Part shown: piece after piece, positions 20,049-31,324 of the stretch | Layout of the letters: the number at the start of each line of letters is the position of its first letter | Position numbering within the stretch: the first letter of the stretch is position 1 | Assembly: GCA_001600635.1 (NCBI GenBank) | Contig: BCKL01000032.1 | Coordinates: forward strand, 56,087-120,086 | Reading direction: 5' to 3' | Length of the DNA stretch: 64,000 nucleotides | Source of the DNA: Leucosporidium creatinivorum | Taxonomy: Eukaryota > Basidiomycota > Microbotryomycetes > Leucosporidiales > Leucosporidiaceae | Notes under the pieces: model-generated | The model's input: the letters and a program-made list of their open reading frames with translations, nothing else | What the model was told of the DNA's origin: nothing | Database searches by the model: none | Program-made: the position numbers and the translations under genes

Positions 20049-23000
20049 TCAACCCTTGTACGCAGCCTCCTCGATGATAGCTCCCTCCTCGACCGACTCG
20101 GTGATCCAGAGGTAGGTGACCAGCTTGCGGAGACGCGGCCTGTGGTGGAGCAGTAAGCAGGAGAGGGATTCAGCGTTTATTCGCTTGGAGTGGAGGAGCG
20201 AATAAGTGGTCCGCCGATTGGGAAAGAAACTCACTCGGAGGTCAGACGAATCATCATCTTGCGGCGATGATCGTTGTCGAGGTCGGTGTTGACGATAATG
20301 TGAGTGAGAGTGGGGTCGAGAAGGTCGTCGGTGGCGACTCCACCGTTCGAGGTGAAGACTGCGAGAGGACGAGGCAGGTCAGCGCCGAGCGAGCCTGAGC
20401 GCGACGAAACGACGTACGATCGCGAGCCATGAGCAAGCTGCAGTAGATCGGAGAAGAGAAGGTCAGCCATGTTTCCTGTTGAAGCTAACACACCGAACTC
20501 ACTTCTTGTCGCCCTCTTCGACATTCCCCCTCGGCATCTCCAGCCCATTCTGTTGCGCCAGCCCGCTCAAATCAAAGTACGCCACGAGACTTCCAAACAA
20601 CGAATCCGGATCGTACTCTAGAGCACCCTGTCCCGCTCCCATGCCCGGCTTCGAGCCCGACAAGCCAGCCTGATCGGCCTCATCATCCTCCTCCGTCTCG
20701 GGCTCATCATCATCGTCATCCTCCGACGAAGCAGCCGCATCCGAGTCGTCGTCCCACTGATTCCTCGCCTTGGTCACTGCATCCTCAGCGACCTCGACTG
20801 CTGGTTTGAGCTTCATGGCGGCGAAAGCGGTCTCGATGGCCGAGTTGTCGGGCACGGAGTCGACGAGCTCGGCCTTGGGCGGCTCGGGATCTTCTTCCTC
20901 ATCCTCATCCTCTGCGCTTCCCTCTTCCTCTGGAGCGATGGCGAAGCCGTCCTCTTGCATGGCGTTGTACTCGGGCGAAGCTTCGGTGGCGGGGAGGGCG
21001 CGGACGTAGAAGCTGAGGTGGGGCGAGACGAGGGAGAAAGAGCAGAGGAAAGAGGGATCAGCTAGGGCGCTCTCACGAGCGAGCAAGCCATAAGAGCTCA
21101 CCGCTTGACTTTGGGAAGCTGACGACCTTGCTGAATCGACTCGAGGACCCACGACTCGAGGAGGACGTCGACGTCCTTGACTCCCGCCTTGTTGTGCACG
21201 CCTGTAGCTCGGTCTCGGTCAGCTTTTACTCTCGCCGCTCTAACATCGTGACTGCTCACCTTTCCACTCGGAAGCGATGACGACTGGGTTGGTCGCAGGG
21301 TCGGGGATCTTCTGAGCGTAATCGCCGCCATGCTCGAGGATGAGCTTCTGCATGTCGTTCTTGTCGACGAAGTCGCGGCTCTTGTCGAGGTGCTTGAGGT
21401 TGTGGACGTCTGTAGTACGCGAGCAAAAGGTCAGCAGCCGCCGAGTCGAGGTAGGCAGCGAGAAGACGTACAGAACTTGAGCCCCTTGAAGATCTCGGAC
21501 TTGTTCTCGTACTCGGTGATGGGCTTGGAGATGTACTGAGGCTTGCTCGAGGCCTGCGAGTCGAGGGTCGGTGGTCAGTCCGAGCTTGTCGAGTCCGCTC
21601 GCCGATACGGTCGCTCGCTCACCTTGGTGAACCTAGCCTTTTTCTTGGAGCTGAGGTCCTCCTTTCCGCTCATACGCTTCTTGGCTTTGGCGAACCCACG
21701 GACCGCTGTTCCACCCGCGAAAAGCGAAACGTCAGCGTCTTCGCCTTCCTCCCGTGCCGAGCTGCGCCGAGCAGCCATCATGCGACTCACTCTCCACCGT
21801 GAAGCTCTCCTCCAAGATCTTGGGGCGTTCCTCCTCCCTCTTGTGGATGAACTTGGCGCGAGGGAAACGGAGCGTCATGCCGCAGGCGTAGTCCTCTGTA
21901 CAAAGCGAAGGGTCGGTCAGCTGTCAACGCTCTTCTTCTCCGTGACGAGCTGGAAAGAGAGAAGAGCTTACTTCCGGGAACGATCTCGGCTGCTTTGATC
22001 TCGATGATGAAGGATCTGTAGTCGGTGCATCAGTATCAGCGAGTTGATCTCGAGGCCGAGTCGGCAGCGACGAGACGACTCACTCGCTCGGCCTGATGAG
22101 TTGATCGGGGAACTCGTTGACGGTAGAAAACCAAGACGGGAGCTTCTTCTTGTCAAAGTTGCGCCACTTGCCGCTGAAGTTCTCGCTGCGGTGTGGGTGC
22201 GGGAGGAGAGGAGAGGGTCAGCTTTCGGCGTCAGCGAGGAGGCCGAGAGGCAAAGTAGCTCACCCGAGCCAGCCGTAGTCAGCGTGACTGAAGCCTGTGC
22301 CGACCTTGCAGAAGGACTGGTAGCTGTGAGATGGAAGGAAGGGCGAGATCAGTCAGAGCTCGGCGCCGAGGGAGGTAGGCGAAAGGAAGAGGGAGCAGGC
22401 GAGGAGAAGGGAAGAGGAGAGAGGGCTCAGCCACTCACTGAGGCTCCTCGCCGTCGACGGATTTGCTGTCGTCCCTCAAGCCGATCAAGAAGCTCGAGTG
22501 AATCCCTCCGCGGTTGCCTTCTCCCCAGTAGGCGCCTGCAGTCGAGTCGACGAATCGTCGAAGAGGAGGAGGGAGGGATGAAAAGAAGCATCGGATCGTC
22601 AGCTTCATTACCCTTCGACTCCTGCCACGCCACGCCGAGTTCTCAAGACAGACTCACCCACCACCAACCCCGAGATCGTCTCTGCCAACTCATCCATATA
22701 ATCGGGCTTCAACTTGACCCAAACGTTCTCCCTCCCTCCCAGATGATAATTACTCCACGGATGCTTGACGACCAACCCCTCGCCTCTCTCCTCGACCACC
22801 TTCTTCAAACTCGCAACCAGATCCTTGGTACTGGCTCCTTTGCCCACCTCGACGAATTCGAGCACGCCGTGTTTGGGAAGGAACACTTGGCGGAGGAGGC
22901 CTTTGCGTTCGAAGAGGGGGGTGGTGAGGAATGTTTGGGGCCCGGAGTTCGGGGTGCGGATGTACAGGATGTCGAAGACTTTGAAGCAGGGGCGGGGGTC

Positions 23001-25620
23001 GTAGGGGCCGAAGGTCTTCTCTGTTGGTGGGTAGGGAGATGGGGTGCGAGCGAGGAGGGAGAAGGGGAGAGGAGAAAGAAGAGAGAAGAGTCAGCTCCGA
23101 GCTCGACGAGAGGTAGACCGACAACGCGGAAGCCGAGCCGAGCCTCGACGAACCCTTGCTAAACGTCTTGAGCGTCCCGAACGGCACGCTCTTCTTGAGC
23201 CTCGGGTCGTAGACGAGCATCTCTCCATCGAGGATGCACCTGTGTGTACGTACACGTCGTCAGCTCTCCGTCGTAGTCGAGCGAGGCCGAAGAACGAACG
23301 ACTCACTCCTCCACCCCCTCGGCGAACAAGTCGTGGATGTAGGGCGTCAAGCTCCCCTCCTTCGGCGTCGTGCCATAAGGTGCCGAGTAATCCGTTCCCT
23401 TCCTGCGCCCCCAAAGGCACACACATCATCAGCATCTCTCGTTCCCTCTTCGCCCCCCCCCCCTGCCTCTCCCCCTGCTCGCTCGCTCGAAACTCACCTA
23501 CTCCAATACCGATACTCCCCGCCCCTCTTATGCAACTGCATCCTCTCTCCGTCCAACTTCTCCTCCATGATGAATTCCTCGGCGCCGCACCAAAAGGGGT
23601 TACGCTCGTCCCCCTTGTTGCGCGGGAGCGCGAGCGAGGGCGAGCGGTGCGAGGTCATGATCTTGATGATGGATTGGAGGCTGGGTGGTGAAAGAGGCGG
23701 GTTAGCGAGGGGAGTGGGAGGAGGAGGAGGGAGAGGAGGTGGAGGGGAGAGGGAGGGAGAGCACACACCCATGAGTCGCGCGCCACGAGAGCATCGGCTT
23801 GAACGCCTTGTCGAGGGAGACGTCTTTTTGCTGTTCGCTTGTAGCCCGTCAGCTTCCCTCCCCTGCCCTCTCCTCACCGAGAAAGACTGACCTCATCCTT
23901 CAAGCGATAATTGACATCCCACAGCGCCCAACAGACATTCATGATATCGCTACAGGTGTTGAAGAGGTGCATGGCGTCCGGGTGCAGGGCGTTGAAGACG
24001 GTGCGTTCCGAGACGCCGACTTTGAGGTCTGCCGTGCCGAGGCGGGTGGGGGGGATGAGGGAGATGGGGTTAGCAGGAAGGGCGAGGAGGGGAGCGAGGA
24101 GCGTACCGCGGAGGATGATACGGATGAACCATCTGCGTGCGAGTGAGTGAGTGAGGTGAGGGAGAAGACAGGGGAAGAAGGGAGATCAGCGCCGAGCGCC
24201 GAGTTGAGGCTCGAGCTCAATCGGACAAACTCACTTCATCTCCATGGGCGTCATCTTGGCGATACATTCCTTCAAGATCTTGCCCTGCTTCTCCCTGTCC
24301 GATCCATTCCCAATCAGCTTTCTCCTCCCCTTCCTTCTCACGCAAAAGAGAACAACTCACAACTTCGCCGGCTGCTTCCCCTTCCCCTTCGCCGCTGCCT
24401 TTCCCTTACCCTTCTCCTCCTCTCCTCCCCCAGCAAACCGATTGAACGTCGTCTTACTCAGCGCATCCAACGCCTCGTTCACCTCGTCGATGGTCATGGA
24501 CCCGAATTCCTGGACCACGGTCGAGCGGGGACGGATCACTTCGTAGGCGACGGTGCTGGGTGCGTCGAGTGGGAGCGAGTGTCAACGTGGGAGGGAGGGA
24601 GAAGAACAAGAGAGGGAGGACGTACGAGAACTCGCCGGCGGAGCTCTGCTCGTTCAAAGTCGAAGCGAGGTCAGCTGGGCTCGGCGAACAAGCGCGAGAG
24701 GAAGAGACAAGTACGGACCCCTCCCTCATCCCCCGAGCTCGGCACTTTCCACATCCTCAACTTCACCGCCGAGCTACTCTCTCGCGGCAAATCCATGGCC
24801 TTGGTCAAAGCGGCCGCGAGCTTGGATTCCTTGAGCGAGTAGTTGCGCCGGCGGTTGTCGCGCTGTTGAGTCCCTCACCCGTTAGCTCGGCTCGGAGGAG
24901 AAGGAGGAGGGAAGGGAGAAGAGCGTACGTCGGGGAGAAGCAGACGGACGAGAGGGTAGAGGTCTTTGCCGGCGTGTTCGCGCCAGTGCTGTGGAGCGGA
25001 GGGGGTTAGCTCGGCGGTCGTGAGGGGGGAAGATGGGCGGCTCGGAGGGCAAGTATCGCGATACCGAGCACAGCGGAGTAGATGTAGACTCACAGTGAAG
25101 AAGTCGTCCAACATCTTGTGCTGCAAGGCGACAGAGCTCGGGGTCAGCGCTCGCTCCCTCCGCTCTGGCTCCCTCTCGCCTACAAGCAGCCTCAGCAGCG
25201 AGTTGAAGACTAACCTTATCCGCCGGCTTCTTATGCCTATTCCTCATATTCCTCTCAAAGTGGTCGAGCACGGCGGCGAGCAAGCCAAAGTTGGGCGACA
25301 TCTTGTTGATCAAACCCTTGGGGCGGGGGAGGTCGTCTGTAGTGTGCAACAGAGTCAGCAGCAGCTCCTTTTGACGAGCTACAAGATGACCTACCTGCTT
25401 CTGCTGGTTGAGGGTACGAGAGCTCCCCCTTGTTCTTCTTCTTCTTCTTTCCGCCTCCTGCTGCTGCTCCTCCCTCGCCCTCGTCGTCCTCGTCGTCCTC
25501 CTCATCGTCGTCTGAATCCTCCTGCTGCTCGCGTTTGATGCTCACATCTCCTTGCTCATCTTCCTCTTGATCGTCGTAGCGGTGCTCTTTCCCCCTCTGC
25601 GATTGAGTTAGATTCGACAT
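20049..25620 (-). CDS. LIG4: DNA ligase IV (non-homologous end joining)
   Basis: ATP-dependent nuclear ligase that seals double-strand breaks with its Lif1/XRCC4 partner. The N-terminus is Asp/Glu-rich with a Lys run (KKKKKNK). The DNA-binding domain follows (MSPNFGLLAAVLDHFERN, then KMLDDFF). The nucleotidyltransferase core has the adenylated lysine in EEKLDGERMQLH, then ECILDGEMLVYDP, EGLVVKHPWSNY and WVKLKPDYMDEL. The OB-fold region ends near FIHKREEERP. Two BRCT domains close the protein: IFKGLKFYVHNL to LLESWVLESI, and SLFGSLVAYFDL to TYLWITES. The linker between them contains a strongly acidic run (about 20760-20660) where Lif1/XRCC4 binds in homologs. There are about 20 introns and about 1,050 residues. 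Stop TGA at 20049; start ATG at 25620. Confidence 0.95.
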
Positions 25621-25968
25621 CGAGCGCGTTGTGGGGGGAGGACAAGAAACGAGACAGCTGAGGACGAGGGAGGGAGTCGGATCAGGGGGCAGTGAGCTGA
25701 GTCTGTGTAGCTACAGATGATGCGGAAACTGCTCTGCTACAGCTCTCGACTCTACACTACTACAGAGCAGCCTCTTTCGCAAGCGCTCTCGGAGGCGCCT
25801 CGGCGTGGGAGTCCCCTCACCTCACCTTACTCAGCCCTCCACATTCAACGAGCTAACGACGATGCATAGATCTACAATACTATCACTAAACACACACAGC
25901 GCCCGATTGACACTGCCCCAGCCACCTCTCTCCTCCCTCGAGTCCTCCCCTTGTGCGCCGAACCGAGC
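25621..25968. promoter_or_regulatory. Ligase IV upstream region
   Basis: 348 bp between the ligase IV start and the stop of the next minus-strand gene. No distinct promoter element seen; short pyrimidine-rich runs and several CTACAG-type words only. Confidence 0.4.
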
Positions 25969-26804
25969 TCATTCTTCCGCAACCCACCTCTCGGCCACCT
26001 CCCCAATCCAAGGCAAGTACAGCCGATCCAGTAGATCCGCATCCTGGTAGGCTCTTCGACTGTTCATCGACCACTCAAACGGATCAGCATCCCTTCTCAG
26101 CGCATCGCCGAACCGAACCAGAGCTTCAGAACTCACCTTAGTGATGCTAGCAGCCCTACTTCTGAGAGGATCAACATCCAATTGAGGAATTTACTGCCGA
26201 ATAACAGGTGTACGAGGAGGTCGAGAAGGAGGAGAAGGCCGGAAAGGAGGACGGACTGGGGGTTCGGCGATGGGTCAGCTCGGCGTTTTTTCCCTCGGTT
26301 TGATGCGGTACTCGCCCGGGCGGGCAAGCGCAGGGAGAAGACGAAGGATGTAGACAAGAACCACTCACCTGCCAAGCCTGAAACCTCACCCAATCATTCT
26401 CCACCTCCCTCACCAAGAGCGCTACCGCTCCAAGCGGTCCAAGCGCATACGCCGCCGCTCCGAGCAGACCGAGATCGTAATGCAGTGTTGTATCTAGGCC
26501 GGAAGGAGCGCCGCCTGCTGAGGTTGCTCCCCCCGAGGGGGAGAAGCCGGCTTGGTAGGAGTTGGAGGAGGGGGGACTCGGAGTGTAGGGCTGGGAGGAG
26601 GTGGATGCTGTAGGTTGCTGAGGGAGGGAGGAGCGGAAGACGGGAAGGATTGGGGGAGGGTCGGAGTCTGTTGGATGTTAGAGTGGGAGTGAGCTGAGAG
26701 CTGAGAGCGAGGAGCCGGAGCAGCTGGAGAGAGAGAGAGAGAGAGAGAGAGCGAAGGAGAAGCGTACAGGGAGCAAAGTTGAGTGGTGTAGTAGCCTTGG
26801 ACAT
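25969..26804 (-). CDS. Small Tic20-like (UPF0132-type) membrane protein
   Basis: The product is about 190 residues with at least three predicted membrane helices. A Ser/Pro/Gln-rich N-terminal half (MSKATTPLNFAP, then SSNSYQAGFSPSGGATS) leads to HYDLGLLGAAAYALGPLGAV, then VENDWVRFQAWQ. After an intron comes SVLLSGLLLLLDLLVHLLFG, and the end is AYQDADLLDRLYLPWIGEVA. The order helix, V-R-F-x-A-W-Q-S, helix, helix is that of the Tic20-like/UPF0132 family (PF09685), whose fungal members are uncharacterised. The fold match is from pattern memory and is moderate. The start at 26804 is 107 bp from the divergent RWD gene. One intron carries a long GA repeat. Confidence 0.6.
26727..26751. repeat. (GA)n microsatellite
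   Basis: About 12 uninterrupted GA units inside the first intron of the Tic20-like gene. On the sense (minus) strand this is a CT tract and may serve as an extended pyrimidine tract. Confidence 0.85.
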
Positions 26805-26910
26805 TCCTAGCTCAAGCTGTAGCTGATTCGAAGCGAGCGAGTAACAAGCAGGTATTGGTCGTCGAAGCTCAAGATGCGGGCTCTGCCTCCTTCGTCATTT
26901 CCTCGCTTCA
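26805..26910. promoter_or_regulatory. 106-bp bidirectional promoter
   Basis: Only 106 bp separate the start codons of the Tic20-like gene (minus) and the RWD gene (plus), so 5' leaders and core promoters of both must be packed here. No TATA box is visible. Confidence 0.6.
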
Positions 26911-28356
26911 ATGGCCTCGACTTCAACTCGCGATGAAAAGGTACAGCAGCGACTAAAAGTGGTAGAAGAGATCAACTTGCTCCGCTCGGGCCTATTGGAC
27001 GACGAATTCGAATGGTCCCTCCTAACAGCTCAAGACGAGCAGCTCTGGCAGGTCAGTCTCTCTCCCTTCCTTCGTCTTCTCTCGGCGCGAGCTGATGAGC
27101 TGGACTATCCTACAGAGCGTACTTCAAGACCTCTCACCATCCTCGACCCTCCTCCTTTCCCTCCCCCTCCCAGATTTCTCCCTCTCCCTCTCCGACTCCC
27201 CTTCAATCCACCTGTCGGCGCAATACCGCTCCTTCTCCCCCTCCCCATTACCCGAACTAGCATTACACGCCGTATCACTGACGCGTGAAGATCAAGCGAG
27301 CTTGAACGAGGAGCTGGGACGGCTTGTCGCGAGCGCCGAAGCTGAAGCCGAGGGTCAGTTCCGCGCCGAGCGAGCGTAGAGAGCTACAGCTGACTCTATG
27401 AGACTGAACAGAATATGCCGTCTTCTCCATCTTCACCTCACTACGAGAGTACATCACCTCCAACCCGCCCTCCGCTCCCCCACCGCCTCCCGGTCCACCA
27501 AAGTCCCTCTCGGCCTCCTCCTCCACTCCGCGAGACCTAAAGCTCAAGACCACCCTCCTCTGGTCACACCACCTACTCGCTACGGTCCGTCTCTTCCTCC
27601 CCCTGCTCCATTCTTCCCTCTCCATGCCTCCCACCGCCGAGCTAACCGAATCTCGGCGCGCAGGGCAAGCGCAAATCCATCGTCTCCTGGGCCTCCGAGC
27701 TCCAACTCTGGGGGGTCAGTCGGCCGGGCTACCCCGGTGTTATTATAGTGGAAGGACTGGTGGAGGGGGTGGAGGAGTTCGTTTGGCGGATCAAGGTGCG
27801 CTGCTCGCTTCTCCCTTCTCCCTTTTGCTTCTCCTTATCGCAGCCCGTTGCTGCTGTAGAAGAGCGTTCGCTGACCCCCCGGTGTGGTGACACAGCAACT
27901 CAACTGGAAAGCCCTTCAAGTGAGGTGCGAAGTGGACGGCTTCTGCTTTGACTCGAGCTCGGCGGCAGGGTTGCCAGCTGAGGTGCAGGCGATGGGTGAG
28001 AAGGAGAGGGAGGAATGGGCACTGAGGGAGAGGAGCCGTCTGGGGAGGGTTTTGGGGGGTGGGGAGGGGGAGAAGATTGGGGTGAGTCTGGTGAGGGGGA
28101 GATGAGCGGGAGGGAGACTCGGCGGTGGGGGGGCGAGCGTGGCTGACCGTTTGCGTTTGCGTTGGTGTTACAGGTGACTGAAGTAGCTGAGTTGGGACAA
28201 GTGGGAGATCTGTACGTCTGACCCTGCCACCCTCCTTTCGTTGCACCGTCGACCGAGCGCCGAACTTGAGCTGACTTGCTCCTCCTCTTGATGCTGCTAA
28301 ATAGGATGACCAGAGCGGACTTAGAAGATGTCTTCAGAACGGCAATGAAGCTGTGA
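26911..28356 (+). CDS. RWD and DUF1115 domain protein (RWDD2-like)
   Basis: The first exon gives MASTSTRDEKVQQRLKVVEE and LLDDEFEWSLL, the start of an RWD-like domain that continues with SIHLSAQYRSFSPSPLPEL (the YP-like core is divergent). The C-terminal half is a clear DUF1115/PRP3-C-like domain (PF06544): LLWSHHLLATGKRKSIVSWA, then RPGYPGVIIVEG, then VEEFVWRIKQLNWKALQVR. A Gly/Glu-rich insertion and TEVAELGQVGDLMTRADLED end the protein, stop TGA 28354-28356. About 340 residues. Animal relatives are RWDD2A/B. RWD domains bind other proteins, often ubiquitin-related enzymes; no specific partner can be named here. Confidence 0.82.
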
Positions 28357-28933
28357 GCCGTCGCTCGAGCTTGGATTGGAAGAGGTGAGAAGTGAGAGAA
28401 CGAGGAGAAGGATGGCGCGCGCGCCGAGCTGGCTTTGTGCGTCAGGTGTGGTGTCAGCGGATAAAAAGTTGCTTGCATGCACGACGAGGACAGGAGCTGC
28501 AAGAGGTCGGTGGTGCTGTAGTAGAGCGAAGCATTGATCAGCGCTGCCGAGCGCCGAGCTCTCGCTTTGAGGCCTGCAGGCTTTCAAGCGAGTTGTAGAC
28601 ATAGCCGTTTGCCATCTAGTACAGTGAACTTCAGTTTGAGCAGCTTTATACACTTCTTCGAACCACCCCTGACCAACTCGCTCAACTCGACGCGTCCCTC
28701 AGCCCTCCACCTCTCCCTCTCGCCCGCTCCAAACCTCGCTACTTCTCGACTCGACTAGACCAGGGCGACTGTCCTACAGCTTCTCAGCAGCCCGGACCAG
28801 CTCGCTACAGGCCTCTGCCTTCCTCTCAGCAACAGCCAAACGAGGGAGCAACACGCGCCTCTCCCTCGCCTCTCCCTCTCTCTCGCCTCTAGCTCTCAGC
28901 GCCCGCTAGGCTTCCTAGGGAAAGCCAGAGTAC
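28357..28933. promoter_or_regulatory. Arp1 upstream region
   Basis: 577 bp. The last 150 bp before the start codon are strongly pyrimidine-rich (repeated CTCTCCCTC words), a usual 5' leader feature here. No gene seen. Confidence 0.45.
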
Positions 28934-31096
28934 ATGAGCATGGCCGAACGAGACCTGAACCAGCCTATCGTCATCGACCAAGGTTCTGGGACTCTGAAAG
29001 CCGGGTTCGCGGGCTCGGATCATCCCACCACTTACTTTCCTAGCTATGTCGGTGGGTCCTATTTCTCTCTCTTTACCTTGCTTATCCTCTACAGCGTGCT
29101 GGTGCAGGGGTGGCCAGTAGAAAAATCACGAACAACGAGCTGACGGGTCCGTGCCGTGTTGTTACTCGCTGCCGATGCTGTACAGGACGCCCCAAGCACA
29201 CCCGAGTGATGGCAGGAGCAGTAGAAGGCGATACGTTTGTCGGCAAGAAGGCGCAGGAGCTGCGAGGGCTGTTACGGATCAAGTGAGCTCGCCGTCTCCC
29301 CCCTCCCCCTTCCTTCTCGACGCGTTGCTGATGAGGACGAATGTACAGCTACCCGATGGAGCATGGAATCGTGACGGATTGGGACGATATGGAGAGGATA
29401 TGGAGTCATGTTTATTCGGAGGAGTTGAGGACGCTGAGTGAGGAGGTGAGTGCGCCGAGAGGGCTGGGAAGGAGCGCTGCAGGGCAAGAGCGAGGAGCTG
29501 ACCGTCATGCTCAATGTTACCCGTCCTTCTACCAACTCGATGCGCTCCTACGACCACCTCCCCCTCTCCGCCTCGCCCCCAACGACTCGACTTCGGCGCT
29601 CGCCCTTTCCTCTCCATCTCCCTCCGCTTCCTCCGCGCACTCACTCCTCCTCACCCCTCGCACCGAATCGTATCACCACAGCACCCCGTCCTCCTAACCG
29701 AAGCGCCCCTCAACCCCCACTCGAACCGCGAGCAAGCGGCCCAGATCTTCTTCGAAACGTTCAACGTGCCGGCCATGTATACCTCGATCCAGGCGATTTT
29801 GGCGCTGTGCGTTGCTCTTTCCTCCCCCCGTCTCGTCCCTTGCTTCGCTGCATCCTCCTCGTGCACTTTGCCCGTCTCGCCGAGGAAGCCGAGCGCCGAG
29901 CTGACCCCTTCCTTCTTCCTTCGCTCCCCCCTACTCTGCCTCTATGCTCGCTGCTCGCCTTCCTTTGCCACACAACAGCTACGCCTCAGGCCGCACCACC
30001 GGAATCGTCCTCGACTCAGGCGACGGAGTGACTCACGCCGTCCCCGTCTTCGAAGGGTTCTCCATGCCTCACGCGATTCGGAGGGTCGATGTTGCTGGGC
30101 GGTGCGTTTCTCGCCGCATCACTCCGTTCACTTGCTTCGACGGAGGCGAGAGAGGATTGGGAACGGGAGAGCTGATCCGAAATGGCGACCGAGCAGGGAC
30201 GTGACGGACCACCTACAACTGCTACTACGGAAAGCAGGCTACCACCTGCACACGACGGCCGAGAAGGAGGTAGTGCGGAGTATCAGTGCGTTTGTTTCCC
30301 TCTTCTCTCTACCCCTCGCTCTCGAAGCGAAGCTGACCCGACCCGAACGCCGAGCAGAGGAGAAGCACTGCTACGTCGCCCTTTCGCCTGCTAAGGAGGA
30401 GAAGGAGGCGCAGACGGGTGGGCGAGGAGAAGATTTTAGGCTGCCGGATGGGAATGTCATCAGGGTGAGTTCGTGTGGTCTCGGAGGGTTCTGCTCGGCG
30501 GAGGATGAGCACTGACCCTCTCGCCATCGGTCACCTTTACCTCGCTCCACCCCTCCTCACTCCTCCCCGCCTAACCCATCACGCAGCTCGGCCCCGAACG
30601 CCACCGCGCCCCCGAACTGCTTTTCACACCCGAGCTCGTCGGCCTCGAATACTCGGGCGTGCACCAAGTCGTCGTCGACTCGATCAACCGGGCCGACCTG
30701 GATCTCCGGAAATCCTTGTTCGGCAACGTCGTCCTCAGTGGTGGTGGAACCCTGGTGAAGGGCTTTGGAGATAGGCTGTTGCATGAGGTTAAGAAGCTGG
30801 CGTTGAGGGAGACGAAGATTAGGATCTCGGCGCCGCCAGAGAGGAAGTATAGTACTTGGATTGGGGGGAGTATTTTAGCGGGTGAGTTTGAGCGCTACGG
30901 AGCTGAGGTGCAGGGCACGATGGCTGACCCTTGTGACGCGATACAGGCCTCAGCACGTTCAAGAAGATGTGGGTGTCGGCGGAGGAGTATCAGGAGGGTG
31001 AGTTCGAGGGGAGGGCTACGGTGTATCTCGAGGATTGTAGCTGACCTCTGCATAACCCTCGCAGACCCCGACATCATCTTCAAGAAGTTCGGTTGA
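28934..31096 (+). CDS. ARP1: Actin-related protein Arp1 (centractin), dynactin filament subunit
   Basis: Arp1 forms the short filament of dynactin, which links dynein to cargo and drives nuclear migration in fungi. Exons give [20 protein letters not shown] (phosphate-binding loop 1), [58 protein letters not shown] and [20 protein letters not shown] (loop 2). [20 protein letters not shown] follows, then the hinge [18 protein letters not shown], the [19 protein letters not shown] stretch, and [18 protein letters not shown]. The MEHGIVTDW and EEYQEDPDII features point to Arp1 rather than actin or Arp2/3. About 385 residues. ATG 28934 is followed in frame by a second ATG at 28940. A Glu/Lys/Gly insert ([11 protein letters not shown]) is unusual. 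Stop TGA 31094-31096. Confidence 0.93.
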
Positions 31097-31324
31097 GCGT
31101 AGTTTAGTCGAGCGTCGTTCAAGCGGGTCGTTGTGCAAGCCCCCCCTAGTATACCCTTACAGCTTCTCTAGCTCGGCCCCGAGAATTCGATGGCACTGCT
31201 CACTCTACCTTCGTACAGCTCGGACAGGGGCCCGTGCTTGAAGCCTCATCCCTCGGACTTGTCCTTTTCGCGTCTTTCCCTCCTCCCTCGTTCAACTTCA
31301 GCGCCCGAGCTGCTCTAATACAGC

